A stretch of 35,794 nucleotides of DNA from an uncultured Bacillota bacterium (GCA_949284065.1 CASDUO010000014.1:1-35794); one strand, 5' to 3'; shown: positions 25,026-33,497, counted from the first letter of the stretch. Notes: generated by a model not told the origin, from the letters alone. A program made the numbers and translations.

Positions 25026-26269
25026 TTACCGGCAAAAAACATATCGGCCAGCTCATATCCGCTGTCCAGTGAGATACCCTTGGCACCTGACACTTCGCAG
25101 AATCTCTTGTTCCTGTCTTCACTGATCTCCCTGTTGCTTCTGTACAGGACGAAGGGTACCGGATCTGCCGAATGTGTCCTTATCCTCAGCGGTGTCCTGT
25201 GATCGGGCACCACCAGCACGGAATATGGTCCGCCGGCTTCTTCAAGATATTCCACGACGGGGGCCAGTATCTTGACATCGATGTCTTCAAGACATTTTAT
25301 CTTGCCTCCCAGGTCTCCCTGATGGGAACACTCATCAGGACCCTCAAGATGCATGTAGACGAAATCCTTTCCTTCCTTGAATGCTTCTATGGCCGCATCC
25401 TTTTTTCCCTCGAAATTGGTGTGGAGGGTCCCTGTGGCCCCTTCTACATCTATGGAATCCAGACCGGCACATATGGCTATCCCTTTGATAAGATCTACGG
25501 CGGATATAGCCGCGCCGCTGATGCCGTATCTCGATTTGAAATCAGTCAATGCGGGTTTGGTCCCCTGGCCCCATATCCACAGGGTGTTGGCCGGGTTCAG
25601 GCCCTTTTCTATCCTTTTGAGATTCACAGGATGCTCTTTGAATATCTCAAAGCTTCTCCTCATGATATCCTCTATAAAAGCCGCTCCTTCTCCTTTGGGA
25701 AGATATCCTCCCGCAGGCTCTCCCAGATGATCGTGAGGCGGTGTCAGATCCTGATCTGTAGTACCGTTTTTCACTATCATACAGTGTCTGTAACTGACAC
25801 CTGTATAAAAGCGCACACTGTCGTTGGCAAAGGCCTTGTTGGCCTCTTTTATAAGCTCATCGGCCTCCTCCGTAGTTATATCTCCGGCGCTGTGGTCCTC
25901 TATGATCATATCATCGAAATCCCCGTCGAACCGGTCTTTCCCTGTAAGGCTTTCATCGGGGTTCTTCAGCGTTATGATATTGGTCCTGTAGGCTACATCG
26001 GTGTCGGCCATATCTATACCTATGCTGGCAGCCTCAAGAGGTGATCTGCCGGTAAGATATACCGACGGATCGTAACCCATGACAGAAAGGTTTGCGGCGT
26101 CGCTGCCCGGAGCTATGCCATCGGGTATAGTCTTCACCATGCCCACCGTTCCCTTTGCAGCCAGTTTGTTTATATTATCCAGCTTTGCGACTTCCAGCGG
26201 AGTCTTGCCTCCCAGGGCTTCTACCGGATCGTCACCTGCGCCGTCAGGCACCAATATGAAATACTTCAT
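25022..26269 (-). CDS. Cofactor-independent phosphoglycerate mutase, ApgM-like ('proposed homoserine kinase' subgroup)
   Basis: This 415-aa protein belongs to the alkaline-phosphatase superfamily. Signatures: the N-terminal metal site VPDGAGDD, GGKTPLEVAKLDNINKLAAKG, the metal/catalytic Ser in APGSDAANLSVMGYDP, GRSPLEAASIGID, and the C-terminal HLEGPDECSHQGD and VVPDHRTPLRIRTHS. Family members interconvert 2- and 3-phosphoglycerate; a subgroup of this length was proposed, without proof here, to be a homoserine kinase. It lies after serC and opposite serA, so it may supply 3-phosphoglycerate or act on a serine-pathway phosphate ester (inference). Start: ATG 26269 behind GAGGG. Overlaps the carboxypeptidase gene by 4 bases. 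Confidence 0.85.
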   Translation of the reverse strand: MKYFILVPDGAGDDPVEALGGKTPLEVAKLDNINKLAAKGTVGMVKTIPDGIAPGSDAANLSVMGYDPSVYLTGRSPLEAASIGIDMADTDVAYRTNIITLKNPDESLTGKDRFDGDFDDMIIEDHSAGDITTEEADELIKEANKAFANDSVRFYTGVSYRHCMIVKNGTTDQDLTPPHDHLGEPAGGYLPKGEGAAFIEDIMRRSFEIFKEHPVNLKRIEKGLNPANTLWIWGQGTKPALTDFKSRYGISGAAISAVDLIKGIAICAGLDSIDVEGATGTLHTNFEGKKDAAIEAFKEGKDFVYMHLEGPDECSHQGDLGGKIKCLEDIDVKILAPVVEYLEEAGGPYSVLVVPDHRTPLRIRTHSADPVPFVLYRSNREISEDRNKRFCEVSGAKGISLDSGYELADMFFAGK

Positions 26270-26374
26270 GCTGTTATTCCCTCGTTCTACTTTATCTCTT
26301 ATCTCTGTATTTTCCTGCGGACTTTCGCTCCTCCGGGGCTGTCAGCCTCCTTTTCGTCAAAGCGTCCGTGTATA

Positions 26375-27469
26375 TCACCTGTTTTCTTTTTCGAATTTCT
26401 TCATGAATTCGATGAGGGCATCCACTCCCTCTTCGGGCATGGCGTTGTATATGCTGGCCCTCATGCCGCCTATGGATCTGTGTCCGTTCAGGTTGTGCAT
26501 GTTCGCCTCCTTCGCCTCGGCCACGAATTTTTTGTCCAGCTCTTCATCTCCGGTGACGAACACCACGTTCATCAGAGACCTGTCCTCTTTGGCCACGGGA
26601 GTCTTATAAAAATCCGTGCTGTCCAGATAGTCATAAAGCTTTCCCGCTTTTTCACGGTTCTTATTTTCCATGGCTTTCAGGCCGCCGTTTTTCTTGAGAT
26701 ACTTGAACACCTCTCCCGCTATATATATGCAGAAGCAGGGCGGAGTGTTATATGTGGAACCGTTCTCCCCATGGGTCTTGTAGTCGAGATATACAGGGGT
26801 GTCGGCAGGAGCCTTCCCTATGAAATCGTTTTTCATTATGACCACGGTCATACCTGCCGGAGCCACATTCTTTTGCACCCCGGCATATATCAACGCGAAC
26901 TTCGTCACATCTATCTCTTCCGAAAGTATGCACGATGACATATCGGCCACCAGAGGTATGCCTCCCGTATCGGGAACGGATCCGTAATGAGTTCCGTAAA
27001 TGGTATTGTTGTATGTTATGTGGACATAGTCCGCATCCTTCCTGAATTCTGAAGGATCCACCTTGGGTATGTATGTGAAAGTGTCAGGCTCTGAAGTCGC
27101 CACCACCTTTACATCTCCGAACTTTTCCGCTTCTTTTGCCGCCTTTTTCGCCCAAGAGCCTCCCACTATATAATCCGCTTTACCTGAACCGGTCATCAGG
27201 TTCATGGGCACCATGGAAAACTGTAAAGTAGCCCCACCCTGTATGAACATGACCGTGTAATCGTCGGGAATGGAAAGCAGATCTCTCAAATTCTTTTCCG
27301 CATCTTCCAGTATGGCTTTGAACTCCTTGGATCTGTGGCTCATCTCCATTACAGATTCGCCGCATCCTTTATAGTTCACCAGCTGCGCCGCCGCCTCTTC
27401 TATGACTTCGATGGGCAGCATCGAAGGCCCTGCTGAAAAATTATATGCTCTTTTATTGTATGCAGTCAT
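26375..27469 (-). CDS. serC: Phosphoserine aminotransferase
   Basis: This 364-aa PLP enzyme converts 3-phosphohydroxypyruvate and glutamate to phosphoserine, step two of serine synthesis. Family signatures: opening YNFSAGPSMLPIEVIEEAA, MEMSHRSKEF, the PLP-binding Lys in YAGVQKNVAPAGMTVV, and the C-terminal LNGHRSIGGMRASIYNAMP. Full length. Start: ATG 27469 behind GGGAGGGG, about 65 bases after the predicted transcription start of a promoter shared back to back with serA. A 105-base gap without features leads into the mutase gene. Confidence 0.97.
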   Translation of the reverse strand: MTAYNKRAYNFSAGPSMLPIEVIEEAAAQLVNYKGCGESVMEMSHRSKEFKAILEDAEKNLRDLLSIPDDYTVMFIQGGATLQFSMVPMNLMTGSGKADYIVGGSWAKKAAKEAEKFGDVKVVATSEPDTFTYIPKVDPSEFRKDADYVHITYNNTIYGTHYGSVPDTGGIPLVADMSSCILSEEIDVTKFALIYAGVQKNVAPAGMTVVIMKNDFIGKAPADTPVYLDYKTHGENGSTYNTPPCFCIYIAGEVFKYLKKNGGLKAMENKNREKAGKLYDYLDSTDFYKTPVAKEDRSLMNVVFVTGDEELDKKFVAEAKEANMHNLNGHRSIGGMRASIYNAMPEEGVDALIEFMKKFEKENR

Positions 27470-27540
27470 GTCTTCCCCTCCCTATCCGGTCTTTATATAT
27501 CCTGATATATCTGTTCCTGAAAATTTGAAAATACGCGATA

Positions 27541-27569
27541 ATTATATCAATTTATCTTTCTTTACGCAA
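27541..27569 (-). promoter_or_regulatory. Promoter of the serC operon
   Basis: -35 TTGCGT (27569-27564), 17-bp spacer ending TGA, -10 TATAAT (27546-27541): a near-consensus extended -10 promoter. Its -35 overlaps the -35 of the opposite serA promoter by three bases. Confidence 0.75.
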
Positions 27570-27589
27570 TAATGTTAAAGTGATATAAT
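27561..27589 (+). promoter_or_regulatory. Promoter of serA
   Basis: -35 TTTACG (27561-27566), 17-bp spacer ending TGA, -10 TATAAT (27584-27589), about 68 bases before the ATG. It is back to back with the serC promoter. Confidence 0.75.
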
Positions 27590-27656
27590 GCGTGTATTAT
27601 CAAGTTGTGCGGGACCTTGAGATCCCCTGTGAACCTATTGAAAAAGAGGTGTACCG

Positions 27657-28820
27657 ATGTATAAAATAGCCACACTTAACAAGATCTCTCACGTAGGTCT
27701 GGGAGAATTCACCGAAAATTACTCGATCATAGACGAAATAGACAAGGCCAACGGCATAATCGTCAGAAGCCACGACATGCATGACATGGAGTTCGGTAAA
27801 GATCTTTACGCCATTGCCAGAGCCGGCGCCGGTGTCAACAACATACCCCTGGAGCGCTGTGCCGAAGAGGGTATAGTCGTATTCAACGCACCGGGAGCCA
27901 ACGCCAACGCGGTGAAAGAACTCGTCATATGTTCCATGATCATGTCTGCCAGGAACATCCCCGCAGCCCTTTCCTGGGTGAAAGAGATCTCCGGCGATCT
28001 GAAAAAAACTGTGGAAAAAGGCAAAAGTCAGTTTGCAGGCAGCGAGGTACAGGGCAAGACCCTGGGCGTCATAGGCCTTGGAGCCATAGGAGTCCTGGTA
28101 GCTAATGCCGCACAAAAACTGGGTATGAAAGTCATAGGCTATGATCCCTACATAACCCTTCATTCCGCTCATGCGCTGAGCACGAACATACCGGTGGGAA
28201 GCGACCTTGCCACATTGCTACCACAGTGCGATTATGTCACCATACATGTCCCTGCAAACGAAAACACTGTCGGGATGCTTGACAGCAGGAGATTCGGCCA
28301 GATGAAGGACGGCGCCGTGCTCCTGAACTTTGCCAGGGATACCCTTGTGAACAACAAAGCTCTCAAGGAGGCTCTCATCTCGGGGAAACTGAAACAGTAC
28401 ATAACCGATTTCCCCGTAAATGAACTGGCCGATGTGGAAAACATAATCCTGACGCCTCATCTGGGGGCTTCCACCGAAGAGGCTGAGGATAACTGTGCTT
28501 CAATGGCCGCCTTGCAGATGATGGACTATATCGAAAACGGTAATATAACCAATTCGGTGAACTTCCCTGCATGCTCCATGGGCAAACTCAATCCCGAGGC
28601 CACGGCACGGGTGTGTATACTGAACAAAAACATACCTACTGTCCTCGGCAAGATAACCGGTATAATGTCCGACCTCAACATAAACATAAGGGATATGACC
28701 AACAAGAGCAGAGGTGACTATGCCTGTACTATTCTGGATATAGACGCTGACATGACAGATGAACAGATAAAAAACGCCGTGGACATAGAAGGTGTCATAA
28801 GGATCAGAGTTATCAAGTGA
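27657..28820 (+). CDS. serA: D-3-phosphoglycerate dehydrogenase
   Basis: This 387-aa NAD-dependent enzyme oxidises 3-phosphoglycerate to 3-phosphohydroxypyruvate, step one of serine synthesis. Visible: the GAGVNNIPLERC substrate loop, NAD-binding GLGAIGVLVANAAQKLGMKV with DPY after it, the catalytic Arg-Glu-His set in LLNFARDTLVNN, DFPVNELADVENI and LTPHLGASTEEA, and a C-terminal ACT domain (NKNIPTVLGKITGIMSDLNI), which usually binds serine as feedback inhibitor. Start: ATG behind AAAGAGG. Transcribed divergently from serC; ends 18 bases before the convergent yihY gene, with no clear terminator. Confidence 0.96.
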   Translation: MYKIATLNKISHVGLGEFTENYSIIDEIDKANGIIVRSHDMHDMEFGKDLYAIARAGAGVNNIPLERCAEEGIVVFNAPGANANAVKELVICSMIMSARNIPAALSWVKEISGDLKKTVEKGKSQFAGSEVQGKTLGVIGLGAIGVLVANAAQKLGMKVIGYDPYITLHSAHALSTNIPVGSDLATLLPQCDYVTIHVPANENTVGMLDSRRFGQMKDGAVLLNFARDTLVNNKALKEALISGKLKQYITDFPVNELADVENIILTPHLGASTEEAEDNCASMAALQMMDYIENGNITNSVNFPACSMGKLNPEATARVCILNKNIPTVLGKITGIMSDLNINIRDMTNKSRGDYACTILDIDADMTDEQIKNAVDIEGVIRIRVIK

Positions 28821-28838
28821 GCATCGCATAGGACCCTC

Positions 28839-29675
28839 TCATTTCCTGGGGGCGGCTGTGTCCTTCCATACCTTGTTGAACAGCAGTCCGAGACACAGGA
28901 CCCAAGCAAGGAAATAGAACCAGAACATGAGGGCCACGATGCTTGCGAGAGACCCGTAGAGTATATCGTAATTAGCTATATTCTTGATATAAACAGAATA
29001 TACCCACGTTACCAGGAACAGTCCCAGGGATGCGAAGATGCTCCCCGGGATTATTTCTTTTATCTTGAATTTATTTGTGGGGAGCACATAGTAGTTGCTG
29101 ACTATCATGAGGAAAAACAGGAAAAGAGTCAGAGGCCACCTTATCACCAGCCACATCTCGCTTATATCGGCGTCAGTGAGGTAATCAGCCATCAGGACCT
29201 CAAGCAGTCTGCCGCCGTAAAGGAGCACCACTATGGCAAGGAGTATTATGCCCAGGGTCACTATCATGTTGAACACGGCTCTGAATCTCTCTCTCCAAAA
29301 TCCCCTGCCTGTGCTCCTGCCGTCCGTAAAAGTGAAATTGGCTATCCTCATCATGCTGAACTGTGCCCGCGATGCCGCCCAGAGAGCGATGAACGCAAAC
29401 AACAGGTTCCATCCGCCGGCAAAATTGTACGTGAGGAAGCCCTTTATCTCATCTGTCATGGGCAGATTCGGCAGGTAGGAAAAAAGCCATCCCACCGCAT
29501 CATAAAGGGATTCTTCGAAAATAGAACCCACTATCTGGGATATGATGATTATCAGCGGTACCATGGAAAGCATGAAATAAAAAGAAAGCTGCGCGGCGAA
29601 TCCCTGATAATAGGGATCCCTGAACTGCTTGATACCCAAAGTTATCATCTGTAGGATACGAGTTTTCCACGTCAT
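28839..29675 (-). CDS. YihY/BrkB family membrane protein
   Basis: This 278-aa integral membrane protein has about six helices. Family marks: DPYYQGFAAQLSFYFMLSMV near the N-terminus, SSRAQFSMMRI-like segment (WAASRAQFSMMRIANFTF), the long central helices, and LASIVALMFWFYFLAWVLC near the end. The family was once mislabelled RNase BN; its real function is unknown and may be transport. It follows rdgB by 30 bases in the operon with the 5'-nucleotidase-like gene. Start: ATG 29675 behind AAGGGAAA. The C-terminal tail is short and basic. Confidence 0.9.
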   Translation of the reverse strand: MTWKTRILQMITLGIKQFRDPYYQGFAAQLSFYFMLSMVPLIIIISQIVGSIFEESLYDAVGWLFSYLPNLPMTDEIKGFLTYNFAGGWNLLFAFIALWAASRAQFSMMRIANFTFTDGRSTGRGFWRERFRAVFNMIVTLGIILLAIVVLLYGGRLLEVLMADYLTDADISEMWLVIRWPLTLFLFFLMIVSNYYVLPTNKFKIKEIIPGSIFASLGLFLVTWVYSVYIKNIANYDILYGSLASIVALMFWFYFLAWVLCLGLLFNKVWKDTAAPRK

Positions 29676-29705
29676 AGAGCTTTCCCTTCACTCCGCCTTC
29701 CTGTT

Positions 29706-30344
29706 TCAAAAGGCCTCTATATCTTCACGATCTAAAAGTTCCTTGAGTTTCCTGAGAGCATTCCCCCTGTGGCTGATCTTGTTTTTCTCTTCCGGAGAGA
29801 ACTGGCCAAAAGTTTTGTCATATCCCAAAGGCGTGAAGAGGGGATCGTATCCGAATCCGCCTTCTCCTCTCTCTTCAAGTTCCACATGTCCCTCCACGAC
29901 ACCTCGTGCGACCAGTTTTCTGCCGTCCGGATATACCATGGTGATCACGGACACGAACCTTCCCGTCCTTTTTTCTCTGTCAAAATCCTTGATAAGATCT
30001 ATGAGTTTTCTGTTGTTGGCTTTGTCCACGCCATCATCACCGGCGTATATAGCGTCTCTCAGCTCCATTTCGGAAAAACGGGCCGAATATACTCCCGGTG
30101 CTCCGTCCAGACAGTCCACCTCCAGCCCCGAATCGTCGGCGATGGTGATCGCCTTGCACATCTTCATCACCTGATATGCCTTTTTGTATGAGTTCTCCTC
30201 GAAGGTGTCTCCGTCTTCCTCTATCTCCACATCGGGCACGCCCGCTTCACTGCGCGATATGACCTTCATACCGAACTGCGCGGTTATTTCTTCGATTTCC
30301 CTTATCTTGTCCTTGTTTTGAGATGCTGCCACTATGGTCTTCAT
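29706..30344 (-). CDS. rdgB: XTP/dITP diphosphatase (HAM1/RdgB family)
   Basis: This 212-aa house-cleaning enzyme hydrolyses deaminated purine triphosphates (XTP, dITP, ITP) to monophosphates, keeping them out of DNA and RNA. Signatures: VAASQNKDKIREIEEI at the start, DGDTFEENSYKKA, ADDSGLEVDCLDGAPGVYSA, GEGGFGYDPLFTP, and the C-terminal SHRGNALRKL. Start chosen at 30344: that ATG overlaps the upstream stop as ATGA and lies six bases after GGAGGAG; an ATG two codons earlier is too close to the ribosome site. Sits between the 5'-nucleotidase-like gene and yihY. Confidence 0.96.
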   Translation of the reverse strand: MKTIVAASQNKDKIREIEEITAQFGMKVISRSEAGVPDVEIEEDGDTFEENSYKKAYQVMKMCKAITIADDSGLEVDCLDGAPGVYSARFSEMELRDAIYAGDDGVDKANNRKLIDLIKDFDREKRTGRFVSVITMVYPDGRKLVARGVVEGHVELEERGEGGFGYDPLFTPLGYDKTFGQFSPEEKNKISHRGNALRKLKELLDREDIEAF

Positions 30345-32653
30345 CGCCATCTCCTCCTGCGCCTTATCCTGTCCATAAACGTATCACCGTTCACTCTGCG
30401 CGCTATCCTTCGCCGTCTGAAGCTCACTCTGTCGTTGCCTGTCCTCCTTCCGTAAACAGGTCTCCTCTTTGAACGGGAGCTGCCGAACATCCTCCTGCCA
30501 TATCCCCTGTTGCTTATACGCCGTCTCCTGATGAATATTATCACGCCCGCGATTATGACTACCGGGATCATTATCACGGCAAACACCATCATGGCAAAAC
30601 TGTTGGGCTGTTTCAGCAGCTGCCACGGGCTCCATGAGTCCGCATTTATTTTTCTGTCATGTGTGGAATCATAATACTGCGGCACCGAACCGTCGAAGTC
30701 ATCTGTGTACTGTGCCAGAGCATACCATGTCTTGAGTTCAGTACCGTCGTCATCTATGATATTCTCATCATAATTTCCTATTATCTCACCGTTTTTTGTC
30801 TTTGGTGTGACAGATGACAGCCCTGTGGTTTCCTCTCTGGCTTTGTTCAGGATCTCACATGTCGAAAGCCCCGCTACCACCCTGTACATCTTATCGTTAT
30901 CTATTTCCTTCCGGTTCCCGTCTCTGTCCTGCATCTGTATGTCTACAGCCCTGTTTAGATACAGTCTGTGGGTGTTTATGCCGTAGGACATCCCGGATAT
31001 ATAAAGCCTGGCATCGGTATAGCTTTCAGATACCGTAGCATCTACTTCCGCCAAAGCTTTGAGCTCTTTCCCCGTAAGGTAAAAACTCACTAAGGGGTCT
31101 CCTTCCATGCCTGTACTGCCTGTCCCGAGAGAAAGAGTGTCGAATACTTCCCCTACCGTCACATCACCTTTCGCAAGGGTATCCTGCACCGATCCTGCCG
31201 AAACGATAGCCACATCCACTTTTTCATAGCGGCCTCCCTCTGCCTGCTCCACTGCATATATGAAACTGTCTCCGATGAGATTGCAGAGGGTCTCTTCCCT
31301 CTGATCTGACATCAGATCCTCTTTAGTTGCGAATCCAAAGTCGTTATGTGCCAGAGACTCGCTGTATGAATATCCGTAATCGCTGAAATATGCAGAATCC
31401 ACCTCCGATCTGAACCCGGATACCTCTGAGGCTATCCCGCTGTCTTCCGACACTTCAGTTCCCAGGCCGCGGAGAGCGAACCGATCCATTTCGGTACTGT
31501 CCCCTTTCTTTTCCAGTACCATATGGCCTATCTTCTCCGTATCAGATCCTACCGAGATTATCTGCGTGCCGTTTTCCTCCACAGGTTCCTCGGTGATCAA
31601 GTTCTCGTTGGCGCTCAGTATGACGTCGATACCGTCCACCTTGCTCGCCAGCTTCACATCATTTCCTTTTTCAGGATCCTCTTCATCCAGCCCTCCCCTG
31701 GAAAGGCATATTATGAAATCGGGATCCTCTTTTTCCTCTATCTTTTCCACAGTATCACGCGCCGCATCTATATAGTCTTCCCACTGAGCTTCCTGGCCGG
31801 CATATCCCTCTTCTGTATCTTCAGGCCCCATGACGCCGAACACTGCCACCTTCATATCGTTCTTCTCGATGGTGGTATAGGAATTTATCCCGTATTTTGC
31901 AAAGGCTCGCCTGAGAGCGTTCCCGTCCTGTTTCTGTCCGTCATCATTGAGCGTAGCATCGAAATCTATATTGGAACACACTATTTCCGGAAGTATGCCT
32001 TCACTTTTGGTTTCCTCCTGAGAAGTACCGCTTTCCTCGTCATATACTCTTTCCGTCGTCTCCGTGGTAGTATCGTATCTGGATGCTACAGAAAGCATCT
32101 TGGCCAGTACCGATGCCCCGTATATGAACTCCCTGTCACTTAAAGTGGTCACATCATACCCCACTTCTCCCATCACTCTGAGCTCCGCAGCCTGGGTGGA
32201 GAAAAGCACCTGGAAGGGTGTGCCCGTACTGAATCCTCCGCCGTCGATAATGAACGACTCTCCGTACTTTCCCTCGATCTCATCTATACGGGTCTTGACC
32301 TTGGCCAGTCCACCCTTACCGTTTATGGAATCCAAATGGGAGTGTATGTCGGAAGTGAACACCAAGGATACCTTGTTTTCCATATCGACCTGGGGTTCCG
32401 GCACGTCTTCCTCTACGACCGTTCCTCCGCCATCATATGTGCCTCCGTCGCTCACATCTGTGTCGGGAGATGTGGGTTCCGGCGTGTCAGGGGTCGTAGG
32501 CCCCGCAGGTTCAGAAGGTTCAACAGGTTCGGAAGGTTCGACAGGCTCGGAAGGTACCTCCTCTTCGCCGTAAACCGAAAATCCTCCTCCCAGAGGCAGT
32601 GCCAGAGACAAAACCAGCAATAAGGATATAAAAACCGCAAAGAATTTCTTCAT
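30341..32653 (-). CDS. Surface 5'-nucleotidase-family protein with degenerate metal site
   Basis: This 770-aa secreted protein has a signal peptide (MKKFFAVFISLLLVLSLAL), a Pro/Glu/Ser/Thr repeat linker (repeats of VEPSEP, residues ~30-65), a calcineurin-like domain (~85-390), a 5'-nucleotidase C-terminal domain (~430-640), one membrane helix near 680-705, and an Arg-rich cytosolic tail. The fold follows UshA-type enzymes (VFTSDIHSHL, GTPFQ, GYDVTT, SNIDF, LTGKELKAL), but the usual metal ligands are changed: DAGD is DGGG, GNHEF is SDREF, LSHLG is LSRGG, and the GHSH site is SANEN. Only the first Asp-x-His is intact, so hydrolysis is doubtful and a binding or structural role is possible. Start at 32653 with GGAGG eight bases upstream. 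It leads the operon with rdgB and yihY. Confidence 0.85.
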   Translation of the reverse strand: MKKFFAVFISLLLVLSLALPLGGGFSVYGEEEVPSEPVEPSEPVEPSEPAGPTTPDTPEPTSPDTDVSDGGTYDGGGTVVEEDVPEPQVDMENKVSLVFTSDIHSHLDSINGKGGLAKVKTRIDEIEGKYGESFIIDGGGFSTGTPFQVLFSTQAAELRVMGEVGYDVTTLSDREFIYGASVLAKMLSVASRYDTTTETTERVYDEESGTSQEETKSEGILPEIVCSNIDFDATLNDDGQKQDGNALRRAFAKYGINSYTTIEKNDMKVAVFGVMGPEDTEEGYAGQEAQWEDYIDAARDTVEKIEEKEDPDFIICLSRGGLDEEDPEKGNDVKLASKVDGIDVILSANENLITEEPVEENGTQIISVGSDTEKIGHMVLEKKGDSTEMDRFALRGLGTEVSEDSGIASEVSGFRSEVDSAYFSDYGYSYSESLAHNDFGFATKEDLMSDQREETLCNLIGDSFIYAVEQAEGGRYEKVDVAIVSAGSVQDTLAKGDVTVGEVFDTLSLGTGSTGMEGDPLVSFYLTGKELKALAEVDATVSESYTDARLYISGMSYGINTHRLYLNRAVDIQMQDRDGNRKEIDNDKMYRVVAGLSTCEILNKAREETTGLSSVTPKTKNGEIIGNYDENIIDDDGTELKTWYALAQYTDDFDGSVPQYYDSTHDRKINADSWSPWQLLKQPNSFAMMVFAVIMIPVVIIAGVIIFIRRRRISNRGYGRRMFGSSRSKRRPVYGRRTGNDRVSFRRRRIARRVNGDTFMDRIRRRRRWR

Positions 32654-32723
32654 TGAAAGTCCTCCGTATATAATCTTTTTCACATTCAGCTTCACGCAAA
32701 AACCACGCTTTGAACGCACCTGC

Positions 32724-32752
32724 ATTATATCACAGCCTATATCCAAATACCA
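32724..32752 (-). promoter_or_regulatory. Promoter of the 5'-nucleotidase-like/rdgB/yihY operon
   Basis: Extended -10 TGATATAAT (TATAAT at 32729-32724) with TGGTAT at 17-bp spacing (32752-32747), about 70 bases before the ATG. The -10 context GTGATATAATGC is almost the same as that of serA. Confidence 0.6.
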
Positions 32753-32765
32753 CATGCCTATATCC
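32731..32765 (-). repeat. Two direct repeats GGATATAGGC(A)TGTG overlapping the promoter
   Basis: On the minus strand GGATATAGGCATGTG (32765-32751) is repeated as GGATATAGGCTGTG (32744-32731), about 20 bases apart (two helix turns), lying across the -35 and spacer of the operon promoter. Likely regulator half-sites. Confidence 0.5.
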
Positions 32766-32812
32766 ATGAGCAAACTCCGGGCATCCCCCGCACACTGCCT
32801 CCCGGTCTTTCC

Positions 32813-32841
32813 TTTACTATCGCCTCCGTCTGTTTTATTAT
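32813..32841 (+). promoter_or_regulatory. Promoter of the FTR-like/thioredoxin genes
   Basis: -35 TTTACT (32813-32818), 17-bp spacer, -10 TATTAT (32836-32841), about 50 bases before the first gene. It is divergent from the promoter at 32724-32752. Confidence 0.55.
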
Positions 32842-32893
32842 CTCTATAACGGGTATAAGGTCAGTGTAGAGGAAAGATAAAGGAGATATGGAA

Positions 32894-33094
32894 ATGACAG
32901 TGAGACTCAATGAAGACAAAAGCGTGGTGGACGCAATAAAAAAAGGACTCGAAAAAACCGGCGGGTACTGCCCGTGCAGAGTGCAGCGCACTGAAGAGAA
33001 CAAGTGTGTTTGCAAAGAGTTCAAGGAACAGATAGCCGATCCGGAATTCGAGGGGTACTGCCACTGCAGGCTCTACTATAAGAGCAAGGATTGA
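32894..33094 (+). CDS. Ferredoxin:thioredoxin reductase catalytic-chain-like protein
   Basis: This small (66 aa) protein carries the Cys pattern of the FTR catalytic subunit: CPC (residues 26-28), CVC (38-40) and CHC (56-58) in GYCHCRLYYK. In the known enzyme these hold a [4Fe-4S] cluster next to a redox disulfide and pass electrons from ferredoxin to thioredoxin. Spacing between the pairs differs from the plant/cyanobacterial enzyme (9 and 15 residues here), so this is a compact bacterial form; partner subunits are not visible. Start: ATG 32894 at eight bases from AAAGGAG; an ATG two codons earlier is too close. A thioredoxin gene follows 85 bases later, which supports the role. Confidence 0.82.
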   Translation: MTVRLNEDKSVVDAIKKGLEKTGGYCPCRVQRTEENKCVCKEFKEQIADPEFEGYCHCRLYYKSKD

Positions 33095-33179
33095 GGATGC
33101 TGTCGGCAAAACATAAAAAGGGTATTACGATAAATCTGTATAGAGTGAATGGATATCGTTGAACATGGAGGTGTTTAGT

Positions 33180-33497
33180 ATGTCAGTAACGGAATTGGAT
33201 GGAAAGCTGTTCGATGATGAAATATCAAAAAGCGAAAAGCCTGTCCTCGTGGATTTTTGGGCGCCATGGTGCGGACCGTGCCGATCTCTGGCTCCTGTAG
33301 TGGCGGAGCTTTCAGATGAAAGAAGCGACGTCAGATTCTGCAAAGTCAATGTGGACGAGGCCCAGCCTCTCGCTATCAGGTACGGTATAGACGCCATACC
33401 CGCATTGCTTTTATTCAAAGGCGGATCGCTTGAAGACAAAGCTGTGGGGTTCCTGAGCAAAGGGGAACTCAATGCCTTCCTCGACAAGAACCTGTAA
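33180..33497 (+). CDS. Thioredoxin
   Basis: This 105-aa cytosolic thioredoxin has the active site WAPWCGPCRSLAPVVAEL near residue 28, the buried Asp in VLVDFWA, and the cis-Pro in YGIDAIPALLLFKGG. Start chosen at 33180 because GGAGGTG lies six bases upstream; a longer frame from 33159 has no such site. It follows the FTR-like gene and ends 16 bases before a strong terminator. The pair suggests thioredoxin reduced by ferredoxin rather than NADPH (inference). Confidence 0.95.
   Translation: MSVTELDGKLFDDEISKSEKPVLVDFWAPWCGPCRSLAPVVAELSDERSDVRFCKVNVDEAQPLAIRYGIDAIPALLLFKGGSLEDKAVGFLSKGELNAFLDKNL

Noticed and set aside
27600..28172. 190-codon minus-strand frame opposite serA
   Set aside because: It is antisense to a clear serA and has no family features.
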